Shown here: in pieces, positions 46,148 through 55,315 of the stretch
Numbering within the stretch: the first letter of the stretch is position 1
Layout: each line of letters starts with the position of its first letter
From: Poseidonocella sedimentorum
GTDB taxonomy: Bacteria > Pseudomonadota > Alphaproteobacteria > Rhodobacterales > Rhodobacteraceae
NCBI RefSeq assembly: GCF_900116005.1
Contig: NZ_FOYI01000001.1
Location: 248,001-312,000, forward strand
Reading direction: 5' to 3'
Length of the DNA: 64,000 nt
The notes under the pieces: generated by a model
What the model saw: the letters and a program-made list of their open reading frames with translations, nothing else
Databases searched by the model: none
What the model was told of the DNA's origin: nothing
Translations under genes and position numbers: made by a program

Positions 46148-46175
46148 AAAAAAAGGGGCGCTTCGAGAGCGCCCC
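46148..46175 (-). terminator. Terminator downstream of the quinone oxidoreductase gene
   Basis: On the minus strand GGGGCGCT / AGCGCCCC (46155-46175, five-base loop) is followed by seven T residues. It ends the transcript of the oxidoreductase gene about 110 bases past its stop. Confidence 0.88.
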
Positions 46176-46286
46176 TGAGTGGTGTCACCGGCAGGGAGGA
46201 GGTGTTCGCGGGACAAGCCGGGGCTGCGCGAGGCGCTGGCCGGGGCTTTGGCGAACGGGACCGGTAACGAAACGGTTGGATGCGGA

Positions 46287-47267
46287 TCAGGTCGTCATGA
46301 GGATCTTTCCGTGGTGGCTGGCGGCTTCCATCATCGCGTGGGCCTCGCGCGCCTCGTCGAGGGGCAGGACTGCGTGGGTCACCGGTTTGAGCGTGCCGTC
46401 GGCGAAGAGCGGCCAGACCTTGGCGCGGAGCTCCGCGGCGACGGCGGATTTGAAGGCGGCGGGGCGCGAGCGCAGGGTCGAGCCGGTGTAGCTGATGCGT
46501 TTGAGCATGATCGGCATAAGGTCGATCTCGACCCTCGATCCGGCGTTGAACGCCAGTTGGATGATGCGGGCGTCGTGGCGGGCGGCCTTGATGTTGCGCG
46601 CCACGTAGTCGCCGCCGATGATGTCGAGGATGATGTCCATCCCGCCCGCCTCGCGGCAAATGCCGACGAAATCCTCTTCGAGGAAGTTGATCGCGCGGGT
46701 GGCGCCGAGGCTGGTGACGAAGGCAGCGGCCTCTGCGTCGGCGACGGTGGTTGTGATGTCGAGCCCGAGGGCCGCGCCGAGTTGGACAGCCGTTGTGCCG
46801 ATGCCGCCGGAGCCGCCGTGGACAAGGAACTGCGCCCCCTCGGGGATGGTGTGGCCGTGGAAGACGTTGCTCCAGACGGTGAAATAGGTCTCGCAGAGGC
46901 CCGCGGCGTCAACGGCGCTGACGCCCTCGGGGATCGGCAGCACGTGGCCGGCGTCGACCGCGACGAAGTCCGCGTAGCCGCCGCCGTTGGTCAGGGCGCA
47001 GACCGCATCGCCAATGGCCCAGTCCGACACGCCCTCGCCGAGCGCGGCGATCTCTCCGGAGACCTCAAGGCCGAGCAGGTCCGAGGCGCCTTTGGGCGGG
47101 GGGTAGTGGCCGCGGCGCTGGACGAGGTCGGGGCCGTTGACGCCGGTCGCGGTGACCGCGATCACGACCTCTCCCGGGCCCGGCTCGGGGCGCGGCCGCG
47201 TGCCGGTCTCCAGCACATCCGGCCCACCCGGTTCCCGCATTTCCACCACGCGCATCGTCTCGGTCAC
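46287..47267 (-). CDS. Zinc-independent NAD(P)H quinone oxidoreductase
   Basis: A 326-residue medium-chain dehydrogenase/reductase of the quinone oxidoreductase (PIG3-like) type. The NADPH-binding motif is HGGSGGIGTTAVQLG, and the family marker VNGPDLVQRRGHYPPPKGASDLLGLEVSG is near the N-terminus; the zinc-binding residues of true alcohol dehydrogenases are absent. It reduces quinones or enones. A GTG at 47267 with AAGGA eight bases upstream fits the family start MTETMRVVEM better than an ATG 27 bases earlier. It follows sucD-like on the same strand after 55 bases. Confidence 0.88.
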   Translation of the reverse strand: MTETMRVVEMREPGGPDVLETGTRPRPEPGPGEVVIAVTATGVNGPDLVQRRGHYPPPKGASDLLGLEVSGEIAALGEGVSDWAIGDAVCALTNGGGYADFVAVDAGHVLPIPEGVSAVDAAGLCETYFTVWSNVFHGHTIPEGAQFLVHGGSGGIGTTAVQLGAALGLDITTTVADAEAAAFVTSLGATRAINFLEEDFVGICREAGGMDIILDIIGGDYVARNIKAARHDARIIQLAFNAGSRVEIDLMPIMLKRISYTGSTLRSRPAAFKSAVAAELRAKVWPLFADGTLKPVTHAVLPLDEAREAHAMMEAASHHGKILMTT

Positions 47268-47322
47268 AGCATCATTCCTTCGTCGGTTCCGCACATGCGC
47301 GCACTAAGCCCCAGCCCGCCGG

Positions 47323-48195
47323 TCACTGCAACGCCTTGAGGGCGGTCCGGACCACATCGGCCGCATCGCGCGCGATCAGGACGCCAGCGGCGCGCAGTCG
47401 GGATTGCTTTTGCTCGGCCGTCTCGAGCCCAAAGACCGAGAGCGTCCCGGCGTGGCCCATGCGACGGCCGGCGGGGGCGTGGCGCCCGGCGACGAGGCCG
47501 ATGACGGGTTTGCCGTAGTCGAGGCCGGAGAGGTAGTCCGCGGCCTTTTCCTCCTCGCGCCCGCCGATTTCGCCGATCAGGATAACCGCCTCGGTATCGG
47601 GGTCGTCGCGGAAGCGGGTGAGGCAGTCGACGAAGCCGATGCCGTGGATCGTGTCGCCACCGACGCCGACGGTGGTCGACTGGCCGAGGTTGGCCGCCGA
47701 GCAGTTGGCGAGGATTTCGGAGGTCAGCGAGGCGGAGCGTGAGGCGATGCCGATGCCGCCTGGCCGCGCATCCACCGTGGGCATGACGCCGATCTTGCAT
47801 TGCTCGGGTGTCAGGATGCCTTGGGAATTGGGGCCGATGAGAACGGTATCGCGGCCTGCGAGCGCGCGTTTGACGCGGGCCATGTCATGCTGCGGGACGC
47901 GTTCGGTCACGCAGACGATGGTCTCGATGCCCGCCTCGATCGCCTCGATCATCGCATCGGCCGCATTGGGGGCGGGGACGGTCACGAAGCTCGCATCCGC
48001 GCCGGTGGCCTCGCGCGCCTCGGCGACGCTGTGGAAGACCGGGAGGCCGAGGTGTTTGGTCCCGCCGCGCCCGGGGCGCACGCCGCCCACGTAGCTCGGC
48101 GCGTAGCGCATCGCCTGATCGGTGTAGAAGGTGCCCGCCCGGCCGGTCATGCCCTGCACGATCACGCGCGTGTCCTTGGTGACGATGATCCCCAT
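47323..48195 (-). CDS. Succinyl-CoA synthetase-type ligase, alpha subunit
   Basis: A 290-residue ADP- or GDP-forming acyl-CoA synthetase alpha subunit. The CoA-binding start is VTKDTRVIVQGMTGRAGTFY and the phosphohistidine is in RRMGHAGTL. It differs noticeably from typical housekeeping SucD, and the partner beta gene is not next to sucAB or mdh, so this is probably a second, specialised pair. Malate-CoA ligase or another carboxylate-CoA ligase is possible. Its ATG overlaps the beta-subunit stop. Confidence 0.82.
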   Translation of the reverse strand: MGIIVTKDTRVIVQGMTGRAGTFYTDQAMRYAPSYVGGVRPGRGGTKHLGLPVFHSVAEAREATGADASFVTVPAPNAADAMIEAIEAGIETIVCVTERVPQHDMARVKRALAGRDTVLIGPNSQGILTPEQCKIGVMPTVDARPGGIGIASRSASLTSEILANCSAANLGQSTTVGVGGDTIHGIGFVDCLTRFRDDPDTEAVILIGEIGGREEEKAADYLSGLDYGKPVIGLVAGRHAPAGRRMGHAGTLSVFGLETAEQKQSRLRAAGVLIARDAADVVRTALKALQ

Positions 48196-49346
48196 CAGCG
48201 TGCCTCCCCGGCCAGATCCACCACCCGCGCCACCGCGCCGCGCATCTCGTCGAACACCTCCACCGGGACCTTTCGATCGCGCAGGATGTTGAGGCCCCAG
48301 GCGGCGTTTTGTCCGGCGAGCCGGGCGATGACGGGCAGCTTGGCGCCCTTGGCGCGCGAATAGGCAAAGGCGATCCCTTCGGCGACGGTGTCGCAGGCGG
48401 TCATGCCGCCGCCGTGGACGTTGACGAGGATCGCCTTGACGCCCGGCTGGCCGAGGAGGATCTCGACGCCTCGGGCGATGTCGAAGCTCGTGGCGGTGGT
48501 GCGGATGTCCATGAAGTTGGCCGGGGTGCCGCCGGCATCCACGAGCATGTCATTGGTCGCGAGCCCCAGCCCCGCGCCATTGACCACGACGCCCACATCG
48601 CCCGCGAGGGGGACGAAGTTGATGTTGCTCTTCTGCGCCTCTTCCTCAGGTTGCGAGAGCTTTTGCTCGGCGGCAATCGAGGCGAATTCGGGGTGGCGGA
48701 ACCCGGCGTTGGCATCGAGCGCGATCTTGGCGTCGATGGCGATCCAGGCGCCGTCGCGGGTCTCGGCGAACGGGTTGATCTCCAGCAGGGTCATCTCGTT
48801 TTCGGTGAAGGCGTCGCAGGCGGCGCGGATCATCTGCTCGGCTACCTCGCTGGCGATGCCGAGCGGGCCGAGGAAGGCGGTCAGATCGGCGTCGGGCGTG
48901 AGCACGAGGGTCGAGACCGTATCGGCATCCATGCGCGCGCGCTGCTCGAAGGCGACGCCGCCCTCGCTGGAGGCCAGAAGCATCGGAAAACCGCTGTCGG
49001 GATCGAGCGCGAAGGCGATGAAGTACTGGCCCTTGAGATCGAGCGCGGCCTCAACATAGACGGCGTTGACGACCTCGCCGGCGGGGCCGGTCTGTTCGGT
49101 CACGAGGGTCGTGCCGAGCATTCGCGCGGCCTCTTCGCGCACGCTTGACGGGGTGGCCGCGAATTTCACGCCGCCCGCGAGCCCGCGCCCGCCAGCGGCG
49201 ATCTGGGCCTTGACCACGAATTTCCGGGTGTCGATGCGCGCGCAGGCGGCCTCGGCCTCTTCGGCGCTGGAGGCGATGCGCCCCTCGGGGACCGCCACGC
49301 CGTATTGGGCAAGGAGTTCCTTCGATTTGTACTCGGACAGAAGCAC
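48195..49346 (-). CDS. Succinyl-CoA synthetase-type ligase, beta subunit
   Basis: A 383-residue ATP-grasp subunit. It has the VLLSEYKSKELLAQYGVAVP start, the ATP-grasp segment FVVKAQIAAGGRGLAGGVKF, ENEMTLLEINPFAET, and GGGMTACDTVAEGI near the phosphohistidine pocket. The start is a GTG with GGGAGG seven bases upstream. It is divergent from the LysR gene that precedes formate dehydrogenase, and a GntR-like palindrome lies 29 bases before its start. The acid it activates is not certain. Confidence 0.82.
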   Translation of the reverse strand: MLLSEYKSKELLAQYGVAVPEGRIASSAEEAEAACARIDTRKFVVKAQIAAGGRGLAGGVKFAATPSSVREEAARMLGTTLVTEQTGPAGEVVNAVYVEAALDLKGQYFIAFALDPDSGFPMLLASSEGGVAFEQRARMDADTVSTLVLTPDADLTAFLGPLGIASEVAEQMIRAACDAFTENEMTLLEINPFAETRDGAWIAIDAKIALDANAGFRHPEFASIAAEQKLSQPEEEAQKSNINFVPLAGDVGVVVNGAGLGLATNDMLVDAGGTPANFMDIRTTATSFDIARGVEILLGQPGVKAILVNVHGGGMTACDTVAEGIAFAYSRAKGAKLPVIARLAGQNAAWGLNILRDRKVPVEVFDEMRGAVARVVDLAGEAR

Positions 49347-49374
49347 GATTTTCCTCCCTGGGTTTTCTCCCTTG

Positions 49375-49393
49375 TTGGTATCTGGTATACCAA
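49375..49393. promoter_or_regulatory. GntR/FadR-like operator before the CoA-ligase genes
   Basis: TTGGTAT-CTGGT-ATACCAA is a 7-bp inverted repeat, and inside it TGGTATACCA (49383-49392) is a perfect 10-bp palindrome of the TGGTnnACCA form bound by FadR-subfamily GntR regulators. It lies just upstream of the beta-subunit GTG on the minus strand. No GntR gene is in this window. Confidence 0.5.
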
Positions 49394-49482
49394 GAAACGG
49401 ACACCTGTCAATCAGCCGATAGTCGCAGTAGGTATCGGTCCGAGGCACGAGCGAGCGAGGGGGAAGACGATGGGGTATCACT

Positions 49483-50364
49483 GTGGTTGATCTGCGCGAT
49501 CTGCGCTGTCTGACGGCGCTGGCGCGGCACAAGCATTTTGCCCGCGCCGCCGAGGAATGCGGCATGTCGCAGCCCGCTTTCTCGATGCGGATCCGCAATC
49601 TCGAGGAGCGGCTCGGCACGGCGCTGGTCAAGCGCGGCAACAGGTTTCAGGGGCTTACGGCCGAAGGCGAGGCGATCTTGCAGCACGCGCGCAAGATCCT
49701 CGACGACGTGCGCGCGCTCGAACAGGATGTGCGGGCGGTCAAGGGCGAGGTCACGGGCTGCCTGACGCTCGGCGCGATCCCCACAACCATCGCCTATGCC
49801 GCGCAGCTGGCGATCCGGCTGCGCGATTCCAATCCGGGGCTCACGCTGCGGATCGTGTCGGACACATCGCTCGGCATCCAGCAGGGCGTGGACGATTCGA
49901 CATATGACGCAGGGCTGACCTATTCCGAAGGGGTCTCGACCGATCTGCTCAAGCTCGAAGCGCTCTACCAGGAGCGCTACGTTCTGCTCGCGCCGCGCAC
50001 GCTTGCGCCTCGGGACAGCGGCGTGGCCACCTGGGCCGAGGCCGCCAAGGTGCCGCTGTGCCTGCTGGAGCCGCATATGCAGAACCGGCGCATCCTTGAC
50101 CAAGTCTTTGCCGATTGCGGGCTCCAGCCGAGCGTCATTTCCGAGACCAACGGCTTTACCGCTGCGATGGTCATGGCTGTGCACGGCATGGCGGCGACGA
50201 TCGTGCCTGAGGTCTATCTCGAAGCGGTGGTCCTTGACGGCGGGGTGGTGGCGCTGCCGCTGGAACAGCCGATCGTGGAGAAGTCCGTGGGCCTCATCAC
50301 CCCGGGCCGGAATCCCAATATTCCGGTGCTTCAGGCGCTGCGCCGGGCCGCCGATTTGTCATAA
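49483..50364 (+). CDS. LysR family regulator upstream of formate dehydrogenase
   Basis: A 293-residue LysR protein with the helix-turn-helix at about residues 4-45 (LRDLRCLTALARHKHFARAAEECGMSQPAFSMRIRNLEERLG) and an OxyR/CbbR-like effector domain. The start is a GTG. Its position, 81 bases before the formate dehydrogenase genes on the same strand and divergent from the CoA-ligase pair, suggests it controls one or both. A LysR gene in this place is usual for soluble formate dehydrogenase operons. The effector is unknown. Confidence 0.88.
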   Translation: MVDLRDLRCLTALARHKHFARAAEECGMSQPAFSMRIRNLEERLGTALVKRGNRFQGLTAEGEAILQHARKILDDVRALEQDVRAVKGEVTGCLTLGAIPTTIAYAAQLAIRLRDSNPGLTLRIVSDTSLGIQQGVDDSTYDAGLTYSEGVSTDLLKLEALYQERYVLLAPRTLAPRDSGVATWAEAAKVPLCLLEPHMQNRRILDQVFADCGLQPSVISETNGFTAAMVMAVHGMAATIVPEVYLEAVVLDGGVVALPLEQPIVEKSVGLITPGRNPNIPVLQALRRAADLS

Positions 50365-50383
50365 GCAGAAATTATCTCACCTT

Positions 50384-50418
50384 CAGGAATGGCGATTTGC
50401 GATGCCTGATGGTTGACC
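50384..50418 (+). promoter_or_regulatory. Dyad and -35 candidate before formate dehydrogenase
   Basis: An imperfect 25-bp dyad (CAGGaAT ... ATgCCTG, 50384-50408) stands next to a -35 candidate TTGACC at 50413-50418. A LysR-type activator site just upstream of the promoter is the simplest reading. Confidence 0.4.
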
Positions 50419-50445
50419 CCATGGTCTGGGTGCAGGGAGTAGATC

Positions 50446-52197
50446 ATGGCACCATTAGACGACCAAAAAGGTATTTGGAAAAAGCAAGGCCGCCGCAAAA
50501 CCCGCATCACCCCCAAGGGGCGGCAGGTTGAGGACGAGGCGCTTGACCAGGTACGCGAACTGTTGGGCGATACCCCCCGGAACCGGGACTTGCTCATCGA
50601 ATTTCTTCATCTGATTCAAGATCATCACGGCCATCTGTCGGCCGCCCACATCCGGGCGCTGGCCGAAGAAATGCGCCTCGCGCAGGCCGAGATCTACGAG
50701 GTTGCGACCTTCTATGCCCATTTCGACGTGGTGCATGAGGGCGAGACGCCGCCGCCGGCGCTGACCATCCGGGTTTGCGATTCGCTGTCTTGCGAGCTGG
50801 CGGGCGCCGAGGCGCTGCACAAGGCGCTGAAAGACGGCATGGACCCGGCCGCGGTGCGCGTGCTCAAGGCACCCTGCATGGGCCGCTGCGATACCGCGCC
50901 GGTGCTGGAGCTTGGCCACAACCATATCGATCACGCCACGCCCGAGAAGGTCGAGGCGGCGATTGCGGCTGATGACACCCACCCGGTGCTCCCGAGCTAC
51001 GAGGACTTCGCGGCCTACCGCGACGCCGGCGGGTATGAGGCGCTCGCCTCCCTGCGCGAGCGCGGGGACTGGGAGGAGGTGCAGGAGCGCATCCTCTCCA
51101 GCGGCCTGCGCGGTCTTGGGGGCGCGGGTTTCCCCTCGGGCAAGAAATGGGGCTTTGTCCGCGCCAACGAAGGCCCGCGCTATCTCGCCGTCAACGGCGA
51201 TGAGGGCGAGCCGGGCACGTTCAAGGACCGCTACTACCTTGAGCGCACGCCGCATCTCTTCCTCGAAGGCATGCTGATCGCCGCCTGGGCCGTGGAGGCC
51301 GAAAAGGCCTTCATCTACATGCGCGATGAATATCCCGTCGTCCTCAAGATCCTGCGCCGCGAGATCGCCGCGCTGGAAGAGGCGGGCATCGTCGCGCCGG
51401 GGTATATCGACCTGCGCCGCGGCGCGGGCGCCTATATCTGCGGCGAAGAGAGCGCGATGATCGAGAGCATCGAGGGCAAGCGCGGGCTGCCGCGCCACCG
51501 TCCGCCCTTTGTCGCGCAGGTGGGCATCTTCAACCGCCCCACGCTCGTGCACAATGTCGAGACGCTCTATTGGGTTGCGAAAATCTGCCGCGAGGGGCCC
51601 GAATGCCTCAGCGCGACGGAAAAGAACGGCCGCAAGGGCCTGCGCAGCTATTCCGTTTCCGGCCGGGTCAAGAATCCCGGTGTCCACCTTCTGCCGGCGG
51701 GATCGACGATCCTGGATATCATCGATGCCGCGGGCGGGATGCTGGAAGGCCATGTCTTCAAGGCCTACCAGCCCGGCGGGCCGTCATCCGGCCTTCTCCC
51801 TGCCAGCCTGGATGACGTCCCGCTAGACTTTGACACATTGCAGCCCCATGGCACGTTCATCGGGTCGGCTGCGGTGGTGATCCTCTCCGACCGCGACAGC
51901 GCGCGCGATGCGGCGCTCAACATGCTGCGCTTCTTCGAGGAAGAGAGCTGCGGGCAATGTACGCCCTGCCGCAAGGGGTGCGAGAAGGCGGTCAAGCTGA
52001 TGGAGGCCGAGACCTGGGACACGGATCTTCTCGAAGATCTCTGCACGGTCATGTCCGACGCGTCGATCTGCGGGTTGGGGCAGGCGGCGCCGAACCCGAT
52101 CCGCCTGACGATCAAACATTTTTCCGACGAGCTTGGCGCCGTGCCGCCGAGCAGCGGTTACGGAACCGAGCAAAGCCTCGAAGGAGGGGATAGCTGA
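50446..52197 (+). CDS. NAD-dependent formate dehydrogenase beta subunit (NuoE-NuoF fusion)
   Basis: A 583-residue fused diaphorase subunit. Residues about 30-170 are NuoE-like, with a [2Fe-2S] site in RVCDSLSCELAG and APCMGRCDTAP; the rest is NuoF-like, with the FMN/NADH site (LGGAGFPSGKKW, NGDEGEPGTFKDR) and a [4Fe-4S] site in ESCGQCTPCRKGC ... SICGLGQ. It passes electrons from the alpha subunit to NAD. This fused form is the type known from Methylobacterium FDH1, while many relatives have separate gamma and beta subunits. It is cytoplasmic. The alpha gene starts two bases after its stop. Confidence 0.93.
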   Translation: MAPLDDQKGIWKKQGRRKTRITPKGRQVEDEALDQVRELLGDTPRNRDLLIEFLHLIQDHHGHLSAAHIRALAEEMRLAQAEIYEVATFYAHFDVVHEGETPPPALTIRVCDSLSCELAGAEALHKALKDGMDPAAVRVLKAPCMGRCDTAPVLELGHNHIDHATPEKVEAAIAADDTHPVLPSYEDFAAYRDAGGYEALASLRERGDWEEVQERILSSGLRGLGGAGFPSGKKWGFVRANEGPRYLAVNGDEGEPGTFKDRYYLERTPHLFLEGMLIAAWAVEAEKAFIYMRDEYPVVLKILRREIAALEEAGIVAPGYIDLRRGAGAYICGEESAMIESIEGKRGLPRHRPPFVAQVGIFNRPTLVHNVETLYWVAKICREGPECLSATEKNGRKGLRSYSVSGRVKNPGVHLLPAGSTILDIIDAAGGMLEGHVFKAYQPGGPSSGLLPASLDDVPLDFDTLQPHGTFIGSAAVVILSDRDSARDAALNMLRFFEEESCGQCTPCRKGCEKAVKLMEAETWDTDLLEDLCTVMSDASICGLGQAAPNPIRLTIKHFSDELGAVPPSSGYGTEQSLEGGDS

Positions 52198-52198
52198 C

Positions 52199-54982
52199 AT
52201 GGCCGATGGTGCAAGCGTCAACATGGTGACCTTCTCGCTCAATGGCGAGGATGTGACCGTCCCCGAAGGGATCACGATCTGGGAAGCGGCCAACGGGCGG
52301 GGGCTCAAGATCCCGCACCTGTGCCACAAACCCGCGCCGGGCTATCGCCCCGACGGCAACTGCCGGGCCTGCATGGTCGAGGTGGAGGGCGAGCGCACGC
52401 TGGTCGCCTCCTGCATCCGGCCCGTTTCCGACGGCATGGTGGTCAAGACCGAGACCGAGCGGGCCGAGAAATCACGCAACCTTGTGATGGAGTTGCTGGT
52501 CGCGGACCAGCCCGAGAAGGCCCACGACAGATCCTCCCATTTCTGGGACATGGCCGAGCTCAACGGGGTCGAGGAGAGCCGCTTTCCCAAGGTCGAGGCC
52601 GAGACCGTGCCGCTTCTGGATGCGAGCCACGTGGCGATGCGCGTCAATCTCGATGCCTGCATCCACTGCAACCTCTGCGTCCGCGCCTGCCGCGAAGTTC
52701 AGGTCAATGACGTTATCGGCATGGCCGGGCGCGGCCACACCGAACAGATCGTCTTCGACCAGAATGACCTGATGGGCGACAGCACCTGCGTGGCCTGCGG
52801 CGAATGCGTGCAGGCCTGCCCGACCGGCGCGCTGCTGCCCGCCACGGTGGTGGACGAAAACCAGGAAGGCGATACCAAGGATTTCGATCGCGAAGTGAAA
52901 AGCGTCTGTCCCTATTGCGGGGTCGGCTGCCAGATTTCCTTCAAGGTCAAGGACGACAAGATCAAATACGTCGAGGGCATCGACGGGCCGGCCAACCAGA
53001 ACCGGCTCTGCGTCAAGGGCCGGTTCGGCTTCGATTACATCGCCCACCCGCACCGGCTCACCAAGCCGCTCATCCGCCGCGAGGACGCGCCCGCCAAGGG
53101 GCTCAACGTCGATCCGGGCAACCTCATGACCCATTTCCGCGAAGCGACATGGGACGAGGCGCTCGATGCGGCGGCAAACGGGCTCGACCGGCTCCGCCGC
53201 GACACCGGCAAGCGCGTGGCGGGTTTCGGCTCGGCGAAATGCTCCAACGAAGAGGCCTATCTCTTCCAGAAGCTGATCCGCCAGGGCTTCGGCCACAACA
53301 ACGTCGACCACTGCACGCGGCTCTGCCACGCGTCCTCGGTGGCCGCGCTGATGGAAAACGTGGGCTCTGGCGCCGTGACGGCGACGTTCAACGAGATCGA
53401 GAACGCCGATGTGGCGATCGTGATCGGCTGTAACCCGCTGGAAAACCACCCCGTCGCCGCGACCTATTTCAAGCAGTTCGTCAAACGCGGCGGCAAGCTC
53501 ATCGTGATGGATCCGCGCAGCCACGGGCTCAAGCGGTTTGCCTCGCACATGCTCCAGTTCAAGCCGGGCGGGGACGTCTCCATGCTCAACGCGATCATGA
53601 ATGTGATCGTCGAGGAGGGGCTCTACGACCAGCAATATATCGAGGCCTACACCGAGAACTGGCCGGCGATGAAGGAGCACCTCAAGGACTATCCGCCGGA
53701 GAAGATGGAAGAAATCTGCGGCGTCGACGCGGAGCTTCTGCGCGATGCGGCGCGGACCTTCGCCACCGCCAAGGCCGGGATGATCTTCTGGGGCATGGGC
53801 GTGAGCCAGCACATCCACGGGACCGACAACTCCCGCTGCCTCATCTCGCTCGCGCTGATGACCGGTCAGGTGGGGCGCCCCGGAACGGGCCTGCACCCGC
53901 TGCGCGGCCAGAACAACGTCCAGGGCGCGTCGGACGCGGGTATGATCCCGATGTTCCTGCCCGACTACCAGTCGGTCATGGATGACGGCGTGCGCTCGGC
54001 CTTCACCGAGGTCTGGGAATCGGGCGACTTCTCCAGCGAAAAGGGCCTGACGGTCGTCGAGATCATGGACGCGATCCATGCGGGCGACATCCGCGGCATG
54101 TATATCCTCGGCGAGAACCCGGCCATGTCCGACCCGGATGTGGACCACGCCCGCGACGCGCTGGCCATGCTCGAGCATCTCGTGGTGCAGGACATCTTCC
54201 TCACCGAAACGGCGAACTATGCCGACGTGATCCTGCCCTCCAGCGCCTTCGCCGAGAAGACCGGCACCGTGACCAACACCAACCGCCAGGTGCAGATGGG
54301 CCGGCCGGTGGTCGCGCCTCCGGGGGAGGCCAAGGAAGACTGGTGGATCGAGGTGGAGCTGGCCAAACGGCTGGGCCTCAACTGGTCCTACACCCACCCG
54401 CGCGAGATCTTCGACGAGATGAAGAAGAACATGGCCTCGCTCGACAACATCACCTGGGAACGGCTGGAAAATGCCGCCGTGACATATCCCTCGCTCAGCC
54501 CCGAAGACCCGGGCCAGGCGATTGTCTTCGGCGATGGCTTCCCGCGCCCCGAGGGCCGCGCGCGCTTTACCCCCGCCGCCGTCATCCCGCCGGACGAGCT
54601 GCCCGATCCGGAATATCCTTTCGTGCTGATCACCGGCCGTCAGCTGGAGCATTGGCACACCGGCTCAATGACCCGCCGCGCCACTGTGCTCGACGCGGTG
54701 GAGCCCGAGGCCAACTGTTCGATGCACCCGCATTCCTTGCGTGATCTCGGCCTCGCCGCCGGCGATATCGTCCGCCTGACCACCCGGCGCGGCAGCATCC
54801 GTCTGCTCGTCCGGGCCGACCGGGCGGTCGCCAAAGGCAACGTGTTCCTGCCCTTCGCTTACGTGGAAGCGGCGGCGAATATCCTGACCAACGCGGCGCT
54901 CGATCCCTACGGCAAGATCCCCGAGTTCAAGTTCGCGGCGGTCAAGGTCGAAAAGGATCAGGACGCGATCGCCGCGGAATAG
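52199..54982 (+). CDS. Formate dehydrogenase alpha subunit (Mo/W-bisPGD)
   Basis: A 927-residue catalytic subunit that oxidises formate to carbon dioxide. In order: a [2Fe-2S] ferredoxin domain (CHKPAPGYRPDGNCRAC), two [4Fe-4S] sites (CIHCNLCVRAC and CVACGECVQAC), a further cluster at the start of the molybdopterin domain (CPYCGVGCQ), and the catalytic NNVDHCTRLCHASSV, where Cys stands in the place of selenocysteine and is followed by the conserved His. The C-terminal dinucleotide-binding domain is complete. GGAGGGG precedes the ATG. No fdhD or gamma/delta gene follows; a terminator does. Confidence 0.94.
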   Translation: MADGASVNMVTFSLNGEDVTVPEGITIWEAANGRGLKIPHLCHKPAPGYRPDGNCRACMVEVEGERTLVASCIRPVSDGMVVKTETERAEKSRNLVMELLVADQPEKAHDRSSHFWDMAELNGVEESRFPKVEAETVPLLDASHVAMRVNLDACIHCNLCVRACREVQVNDVIGMAGRGHTEQIVFDQNDLMGDSTCVACGECVQACPTGALLPATVVDENQEGDTKDFDREVKSVCPYCGVGCQISFKVKDDKIKYVEGIDGPANQNRLCVKGRFGFDYIAHPHRLTKPLIRREDAPAKGLNVDPGNLMTHFREATWDEALDAAANGLDRLRRDTGKRVAGFGSAKCSNEEAYLFQKLIRQGFGHNNVDHCTRLCHASSVAALMENVGSGAVTATFNEIENADVAIVIGCNPLENHPVAATYFKQFVKRGGKLIVMDPRSHGLKRFASHMLQFKPGGDVSMLNAIMNVIVEEGLYDQQYIEAYTENWPAMKEHLKDYPPEKMEEICGVDAELLRDAARTFATAKAGMIFWGMGVSQHIHGTDNSRCLISLALMTGQVGRPGTGLHPLRGQNNVQGASDAGMIPMFLPDYQSVMDDGVRSAFTEVWESGDFSSEKGLTVVEIMDAIHAGDIRGMYILGENPAMSDPDVDHARDALAMLEHLVVQDIFLTETANYADVILPSSAFAEKTGTVTNTNRQVQMGRPVVAPPGEAKEDWWIEVELAKRLGLNWSYTHPREIFDEMKKNMASLDNITWERLENAAVTYPSLSPEDPGQAIVFGDGFPRPEGRARFTPAAVIPPDELPDPEYPFVLITGRQLEHWHTGSMTRRATVLDAVEPEANCSMHPHSLRDLGLAAGDIVRLTTRRGSIRLLVRADRAVAKGNVFLPFAYVEAAANILTNAALDPYGKIPEFKFAAVKVEKDQDAIAAE

Positions 54983-55004
54983 GTCGCGCGCGCGGACAAG
55001 AACG

Positions 55005-55043
55005 GGCCTCGGGCCGCGCATGAGGCGCGCCCGGGGCCTTTTT
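55005..55043 (+). terminator. Terminator of the formate dehydrogenase operon
   Basis: A long GC stem (GGCCTCGGGC ... GCCCGGGGCC, 55005-55038, one G-U pair) with a loop around ATGAG is followed by TTTTT. It lies about 20 bases after the alpha-subunit stop. Confidence 0.8.
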
Positions 55044-55081
55044 CCGCAGGGCCTTTCCCCTTGACCGCGTGTCGCGGCTCT

Positions 55082-55315
55082 CTAGTCTTGAGCATCCCGG
55101 TTTCGCCGCCGCCCCGTCCGGCGCGGCGGCGGGGTGCGGCCCGGCAATTCCAGCAGGATTTGCGCCCGCTTTTCGGGGGCGAAGCCGGTCCATCCGGCGA
55201 TTTCGTCAAGCGTGCGGGCACAGCCGGCGCAGAGCCCGGTCTCGGGGTGGATCACGCAGAGCTTGACGCAGGGGCTCTCGATCTCCGCGCGCCGCCAGAC
55301 CTCATCGGAACTCAT
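55082..55315 (-). CDS. DUF1289 domain protein
   Basis: A 77-residue protein with the DUF1289 pattern: [31 protein letters not shown], four cysteines that probably bind an iron-sulfur cluster or zinc. The C-terminal tail is basic ([16 protein letters not shown]). Its ATG overlaps the ruvX stop, so it is translated with ruvX and ccmI. The function of the family is unknown. Confidence 0.88.
   Translation of the reverse strand: MSSDEVWRRAEIESPCVKLCVIHPETGLCAGCARTLDEIAGWTGFAPEKRAQILLELPGRTPPPRRTGRRRNRDAQD

Noticed and set aside
46179-47339. A 386-codon plus-strand frame opposite the quinone oxidoreductase
   Set aside because: It is an Asp/Val/Gly-rich mirror of a well-supported MDR gene with a NADPH motif, and has no domain of its own.
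52472-54658. A 728-codon open frame antisense to the formate dehydrogenase alpha gene
   Set aside because: The plus strand encodes an unmistakable formate dehydrogenase with all cluster motifs. The antisense frame is rich in His, Arg, Ala and Val, as expected from GC-rich codon mirroring, and shows no domain.
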